Source of the DNA: Gammaproteobacteria bacterium
GTDB taxonomy: Bacteria; Pseudomonadota; Gammaproteobacteria; Pseudomonadales; Halieaceae
Direction: 5' to 3'
NCBI GenBank assembly: GCA_024742415.1
Contig: JANSYN010000001.1
Span: forward strand, 310,001-374,000
DNA length: 64,000 nucleotides
Shown piece by piece: positions 60,545 to 64,000 of this stretch. Under the pieces are notes generated by a model, which ran no database searches, was not told the DNA's origin, and was given only the letters and a program-made list of their open reading frames with translations. The position numbers and the translations under genes were made by a program. Positions within the stretch are counted from its first letter, which is position 1. Each line of letters opens with the position of its first letter.

Positions 60545-61363
60545 TCAGTCTTGCACGCCGGCAAAAAAGACGCGCATGCTGTTGTGGTAGGCCTGGGTGA
60601 TCAGTTCCTCTGGCGTGAGCGCTTTAAGCTCGGCCAGTTGTTCAGCGATAAAGGGCAGATAGAACGGTGCGTTGGGTCGGCCGCGATAGGGTACCGGCGT
60701 GAGGTAGGGGGCATCGGTTTCCAGCAGTATGCGATCAACGGGTGTGTGGCGCACGACATCGCGCACGTTGTCCGCCTGCTTGAATGTGGTGATGCCGTTA
60801 AAGCCCAGGGTAAAGCCCTCTGCAAGACAAAACTCCGCAAGTGGCAGTCCCGAGGTGAAGCTGTGAATGACCCCTTTTTTACGCAGGCTCCCGCTGAAGT
60901 TTTGCAGGATGTCACGCGTGTCATCATCCGCCTCGCGGGTATGTATTACGACCGGCAGTTCGGTGTCTGCTGCAAGCGCCAACTGCTGCTCGAACACCCG
61001 TCGCTGCACTGCGCGGTCGGCGTGATCGTAGAAGTAGTCCAGGCCGATTTCACCCACCGCCACAATGCGCTCCTGCGCCAGTCCTTCCCGAATCGTTCGC
61101 TCGACCACAGCGGTGTAGGACTCTGCTTCGTGTGGGTGGATACCCTGTGTGCCCCATACGTCTGCGTGGGTGCTGGCAAGCTCGCGCACCACCTGCAGAT
61201 TATCGACGGACACGGCAATAGTAATGATGCGCTCGATGCCGACCTCGCGCGAGCGGGCCAGTGTGCTGTGCAGTGCGTCTTTGTCGAGATAATCGAGATG
61301 GCAGTGTGTTTCGATGATGGGCGCACTGTAGCGCGGAATGTCGCGACGCTTTGCTTTACTCAT
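60545..61363 (-). CDS. TatD-family metal-dependent hydrolase
   Basis: A 272-residue TIM-barrel hydrolase: IETHCHLDYLDKDALHSTLARS, GIHPHEAESY, AVGEIGLDYFYDHADRAVQRRVFEQQLALA, HTREADDDTRDILQ, LLETDAPYLTPVPYRGRPNAP. The metal His/Glu/Asp ligands are present. Family members are proposed 3'-5' nucleases. ATG 61363 overlaps the LysR stop (ATGA). The 60322-60544 gap holds a 12-bp CCCCTGCAGGGG palindrome. Confidence 0.92.
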   Translation of the reverse strand: MSKAKRRDIPRYSAPIIETHCHLDYLDKDALHSTLARSREVGIERIITIAVSVDNLQVVRELASTHADVWGTQGIHPHEAESYTAVVERTIREGLAQERIVAVGEIGLDYFYDHADRAVQRRVFEQQLALAADTELPVVIHTREADDDTRDILQNFSGSLRKKGVIHSFTSGLPLAEFCLAEGFTLGFNGITTFKQADNVRDVVRHTPVDRILLETDAPYLTPVPYRGRPNAPFYLPFIAEQLAELKALTPEELITQAYHNSMRVFFAGVQD

Positions 61364-62364
61364 GATGCTGGCACTTTCGGGGTTGGCTCCGCGCTGCCAG
61401 CGATAACACGCTGGCGTATTTTGTGTTCCTGGCTACTGAGGAGTTCGTCGATGGTATCGTTGATCTCCTGCCACAGCCAGCGATGTACCGCTGAACGTTC
61501 AGTGCGGCGGTGGGCAACCAGCGAGTAGTTGATCGGCTGCTGGCTTTCAACGGGTGCGGGCAGGGCGGTAATACCGTGCGTGGCGTTGCTGTTTTGCAGG
61601 ATATAGGCCGGTGCGGGCATAAAAAAGCTTGTGCAGCGCAGTGTCTCCAATGCGGTCAGCAGGTGTGAAATTTCCAGCGTGCCCATGGTTCGATCCAGAA
61701 CGGGAAGCAACGCCTCGGCGCCGCCGGACATATCCATTTGTTCGAGGTCCGAGACGTACAGGCGAATCATCGGGTAGCGTCCCAGGGCCTCCAGCGTGAC
61801 CGGCAGGGCGCATAGCGGGTGGCCGCTACCGACCAGAATGACCGGTGCCGCGCCACCAAGATCGACGACCCGGAAGCTGGCATCATAGCGCTGCTTCCTG
61901 ATGTGAATGGCAAAATCCAGATTCCCCGAGGCCAGTTCCTCCAGCTGGTTCTCGACGCGGGTGATGGCCCTGAGGTGCAGCAAGGGTGCCTGGGCGTTAA
62001 CCCGTTGCACCAGTCGCGGCAGCAGTACCACGCCAATGTATTCCGACAGCGCGAGCGTGATTTCGCCGCGAAAAAGCGCCGGGTCAAACGTTGCCGGAGC
62101 CAGCAAGTTGCCAATACTGCCCAGTATCTGCTCCAGCTCAGTGCTCAGTGCCAGGGCACGGGGGGTCGGCTGCATACCGCCGCTGCTGCGGGTAAAAAGA
62201 TCGTCGTCAAACAGAGTACGCAGTCGTGACAGGGTCTTGCTCATTGCCGGCTGCGTGATGTACAGCCGTTCAGCAGCTTTTGAGACATGCCTTTCCTCCA
62301 ACAAAACGTGGAGAGAAATCAGCAGGTTAAGGTCGACCTTGGCAAGTTCACGAAGCGTCATCAT
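61360..62364 (-). CDS. LysR-family transcriptional regulator
   Basis: A 334-residue regulator. The HTH reads VDLNLLISLHVLLEERHVSKAAERLYITQPAMSKTLSRLRTLFDDDLFTRS. The rest is the substrate-binding fold. Start ATG 62364 (or 62361), in an AT-rich zone with a 8-5-8 inverted repeat just upstream. The stop overlaps the tatD ATG. Target unknown; candidates are the divergent plus-strand unit and itself. Confidence 0.92.
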   Translation of the reverse strand: MMTLRELAKVDLNLLISLHVLLEERHVSKAAERLYITQPAMSKTLSRLRTLFDDDLFTRSSGGMQPTPRALALSTELEQILGSIGNLLAPATFDPALFRGEITLALSEYIGVVLLPRLVQRVNAQAPLLHLRAITRVENQLEELASGNLDFAIHIRKQRYDASFRVVDLGGAAPVILVGSGHPLCALPVTLEALGRYPMIRLYVSDLEQMDMSGGAEALLPVLDRTMGTLEISHLLTALETLRCTSFFMPAPAYILQNSNATHGITALPAPVESQQPINYSLVAHRRTERSAVHRWLWQEINDTIDELLSSQEHKIRQRVIAGSAEPTPKVPAS

Positions 62365-62366
62365 GT

Positions 62367-62413
62367 TATATGAATTTGGTTCATATATTTTATTAATTTA
62401 ATATATTTGAACC
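62367..62413. promoter_or_regulatory. LysR-type operator region
   Basis: TATATGAA-TTTGG-TTCATATA (62367-62387) is an inverted repeat with 5-nt centre and T-N11-A form; GGTTCA (62378-62383) and TGAACC (62408-62413) form a second, wider inverted pair. Both are in the AT-rich gap next to the LysR start. Confidence 0.55.
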
Positions 62414-62519
62414 ATAATACAGCCTTGGTTAGCATGTCGGCAACTCGAAACACCATCGACGAGATGGCGGCTGGCCACGCCAGCCACCCCCTCCAGGTCC
62501 TACAAGAGTTGTTGCATAC

Positions 62520-62551
62520 CCGCCCGGTGAATCCCCCGGGCGGTTTTTTTT
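62520..62551 (+). terminator. Intrinsic terminator in the LysR/wax-synthase gap
   Basis: CCGCCCGG / CCGGGCGG stem (62520-62527, 62536-62543), 8-nt loop, then an eight-base T-run. Orientation is plus only. No annotated plus-strand gene lies just before it. Confidence 0.85.
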
Positions 62552-62695
62552 GGCCTGCGTTTTTATCAGCCGTAAACGCGCAGTGGCCCCGGCGACGTGA
62601 TGGCAACGCGCTCACGGGCAGGCTTATGCAGACGCGGGTGCGTGGCAGGCAGCGGGCAGGACGAGTCGATGTCAGTGGTGCTACGGGAGCGCCAG

Positions 62696-64000
62696 CTAGC
62701 CGGCAGATTTAAGTTTGGGTTGGGCCGTTGCGACCGCGCGGCGTTTCACTTTCGGCCTCGGCGAACTGGCGCTCTTGGCAGCGGGAGACCTGGCCGCCCT
62801 GGCAGCGGGCTTGGTGCCAGCAGCCCTGGCCTTGCTCTTAGTGTTCGCCTTGCCCGCTTGTTTTGCGGTCGCGGCGGGCTTGCGTCCCGTTTTGCTCGCG
62901 CCCGTTGCTTTCTTCGCGGATGCGCTCACGCGCGCCGCTTTCTCTGCGGCTCGGGCCGTCGGTGCACTTCGCTGCGCCGCGCCTGCCGCGCTGGAGGTCG
63001 TCCCGGCGCGCTTGCGTGTGGTCTTCTTGCCGGTCTCTGCCTTGGCCTTGCGTTTTTTGTTGCCGGTACCCGTTGAGCGCAGTTTCGGCTGGCTGGTGGC
63101 CACTGCGCGCTTGCGCTTGGGTGACTTGATCTTTGCCTTGGCTGCCACATCGGCCTTGGTGGCACCTCGAGGGCCGAGCTTGACCGCCGCAGCGTACATT
63201 TCTTCATAAGCGGCCACGAGGCAATCGTGGTAGAACTCCGGCTCCGGCATGATGTCACGATCTGCCAGGACCGACAGTGTAATCTTGCCCGAGTAGCTGA
63301 ACACCAGGTGGAAAATACCCATTCCCGGCGTGAGTACGCCCAGGCCGTAGTAATCCACCATGCGCGCGCCAGCGCAGTACAGCGGGAAGTCCGGTCCCGC
63401 CACGTTGGAAATACAGGTAGAGATGTTCAGCGGTATGTGCTGCGACAGTTCATTGCGCGCCCAGAAGGCCGCGACGGACTTGGAGACAACCGGCGAAAAC
63501 ACGCCGGCGATCTTCAGCGCATCGACCATGGGGCTCGCTTCGCCGCTGTCCTTGGCGATCCTGGTGGAGGCGGAAACAGCGACCAGTCGCTCCATTGGGT
63601 CCTTGATGTCGGTATGCAACGAGGCGAACACCGAGCCCACCTGGTTGTTCTCGTCGGTGGAGCCGCGGCGCGTGCGCATATTCAGCGGCAGGCCAGCCGC
63701 GAGGGATCCTTCCTCCGGCGCCTGGCCTTTTGCTTCGAGGTAGCGCTGCAACGCACCGCCGACAACACCCAGCGCAACGTCATTCACGGTAACGCCCGCC
63801 GCATTCTTGATGTCCTTGAAGCCCTCGAGTGGGAATTCCGCTGCGTCAAACACGCGGTGCGGCCCTACCGGCTTGTTCAGAATCGTCTTCGGCGCGGTCA
63901 CATCCGGCGCCGGGATCTCGTTGCGCATCACGCCCAGCAGGTACTTGCCCAGGGCGGCGGAGTTCTTCACGGTCCCGGTGACAAGCTGCGCGGTGTTTTT
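62696..64000 (-). CDS. Wax ester synthase/DGAT with histone-H1-like tail, 5' end outside window
   Basis: The frame is open to the window edge, so the start and N-terminal catalytic HHxxxDG block lie beyond it. The visible WS/DGAT part has NDVALGVVGGALQRYLEA, LAAGLPLNMRTRR, NISTCISNVAGPDFPLY and PGMGIFHLVFSYSGKITLSVL. From about 63175 to the stop follows a 159-residue Lys/Ala-rich tail (SAKKATGASKT, KAGKANTKSKARAAG). The tail is framed by near-identical blocks RAVATSQPKLRSTG and RAVATAQPKLKSAG. It makes wax esters or triacylglycerols; the tail resembles AlgP/histone H1 and PhaF-type nucleoid-binding tails. Confidence 0.88.
   Translation of the reverse strand, partial: KNTAQLVTGTVKNSAALGKYLLGVMRNEIPAPDVTAPKTILNKPVGPHRVFDAAEFPLEGFKDIKNAAGVTVNDVALGVVGGALQRYLEAKGQAPEEGSLAAGLPLNMRTRRGSTDENNQVGSVFASLHTDIKDPMERLVAVSASTRIAKDSGEASPMVDALKIAGVFSPVVSKSVAAFWARNELSQHIPLNISTCISNVAGPDFPLYCAGARMVDYYGLGVLTPGMGIFHLVFSYSGKITLSVLADRDIMPEPEFYHDCLVAAYEEMYAAAVKLGPRGATKADVAAKAKIKSPKRKRAVATSQPKLRSTGTGNKKRKAKAETGKKTTRKRAGTTSSAAGAAQRSAPTARAAEKAARVSASAKKATGASKTGRKPAATAKQAGKANTKSKARAAGTKPAARAARSPAAKSASSPRPKVKRRAVATAQPKLKSAG

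Noticed and set aside
62407-62712. 101-codon plus-strand frame across the terminator
   Set aside because: It runs through a strong terminator hairpin and shows no protein-like composition.

Overview
The window looks like a chromosomal segment of a fairly GC-rich, probably marine, heterotrophic gammaproteobacterium. The evidence is the set of gammaproteobacterial housekeeping genes (hrpA, rapA, mnmC, dusA, slyD, gltX, a CpxRA-type pair with a CpxP-like gene) beside many lipid, terpenoid or steroid-type catabolic genes and a wax-ester synthase. An affiliation near the OM60/Halieaceae/Spongiibacteraceae lineages is inference from gene content only. No prophage, insertion sequence, CRISPR array or rRNA was seen. 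One tRNA (Ala, anticodon GGC) is present.

Layout. 1-16 kb is catabolic: a carotenoid oxygenase cut by the window start, a wrecked second copy of it, a DUF35 protein with its thiolase partner, four SDRs, two pyridoxamine-phosphate-oxidase-fold paralogues, two SnoaL-type proteins, an acyl-CoA dehydrogenase, a DUF3604 protein and a beta-propeller protein. 16-21.4 kb holds an AGCS transporter, a TauD-type dioxygenase and a CpxA/CpxR pair divergent from a CpxP-like gene, with an exact CpxR box between them. 21.4-32.2 kb carries an M16C protease, glutamine cyclotransferase, mnmC (preceded by a possible small membrane protein) and hrpA. 32.4-35.3 kb is an HvfABC/bufferin-type RiPP cassette: an EGKCG-repeat precursor, a DUF692/MNIO enzyme and a DUF2063 partner, followed by mlaA. 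35.4-47.9 kb is a PP2C/STAS switch with a degenerate receiver, terB-like and dusA, a glutaryl-CoA-dehydrogenase-type gene, pnuC, gltX, a tandem GST, slyD, the tRNA and several unknowns. 48.1-57.4 kb is a TetR-linked oxidative cluster: TetR regulator, unknown protein, luciferase-like oxidoreductase, SnoaL, a CYP51-type P450, ferredoxin, epimerase/dehydrogenase, MaoC hydratase and an OYE-type reductase. 57.5-64 kb has rapA, tatD, a LysR gene and a wax-ester synthase/DGAT with a histone-H1-like tail, cut by the window end.

How the genes may work together. The TetR gene and the P450 cluster carry the same ATAGTT-NN-AACTAT palindrome, so I infer one regulon. In the hvf cassette a near-perfect intrinsic-terminator hairpin lies inside the first codons of hvfB, a layout that would make precursor in excess over maturase. 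The CpxR box placed between cpxR and the cpxP-like gene suggests classic envelope-stress autoregulation. A recurrent trait is short tandem repeats (9, 12, 14 and 16 bp units) in gaps and at gene ends.
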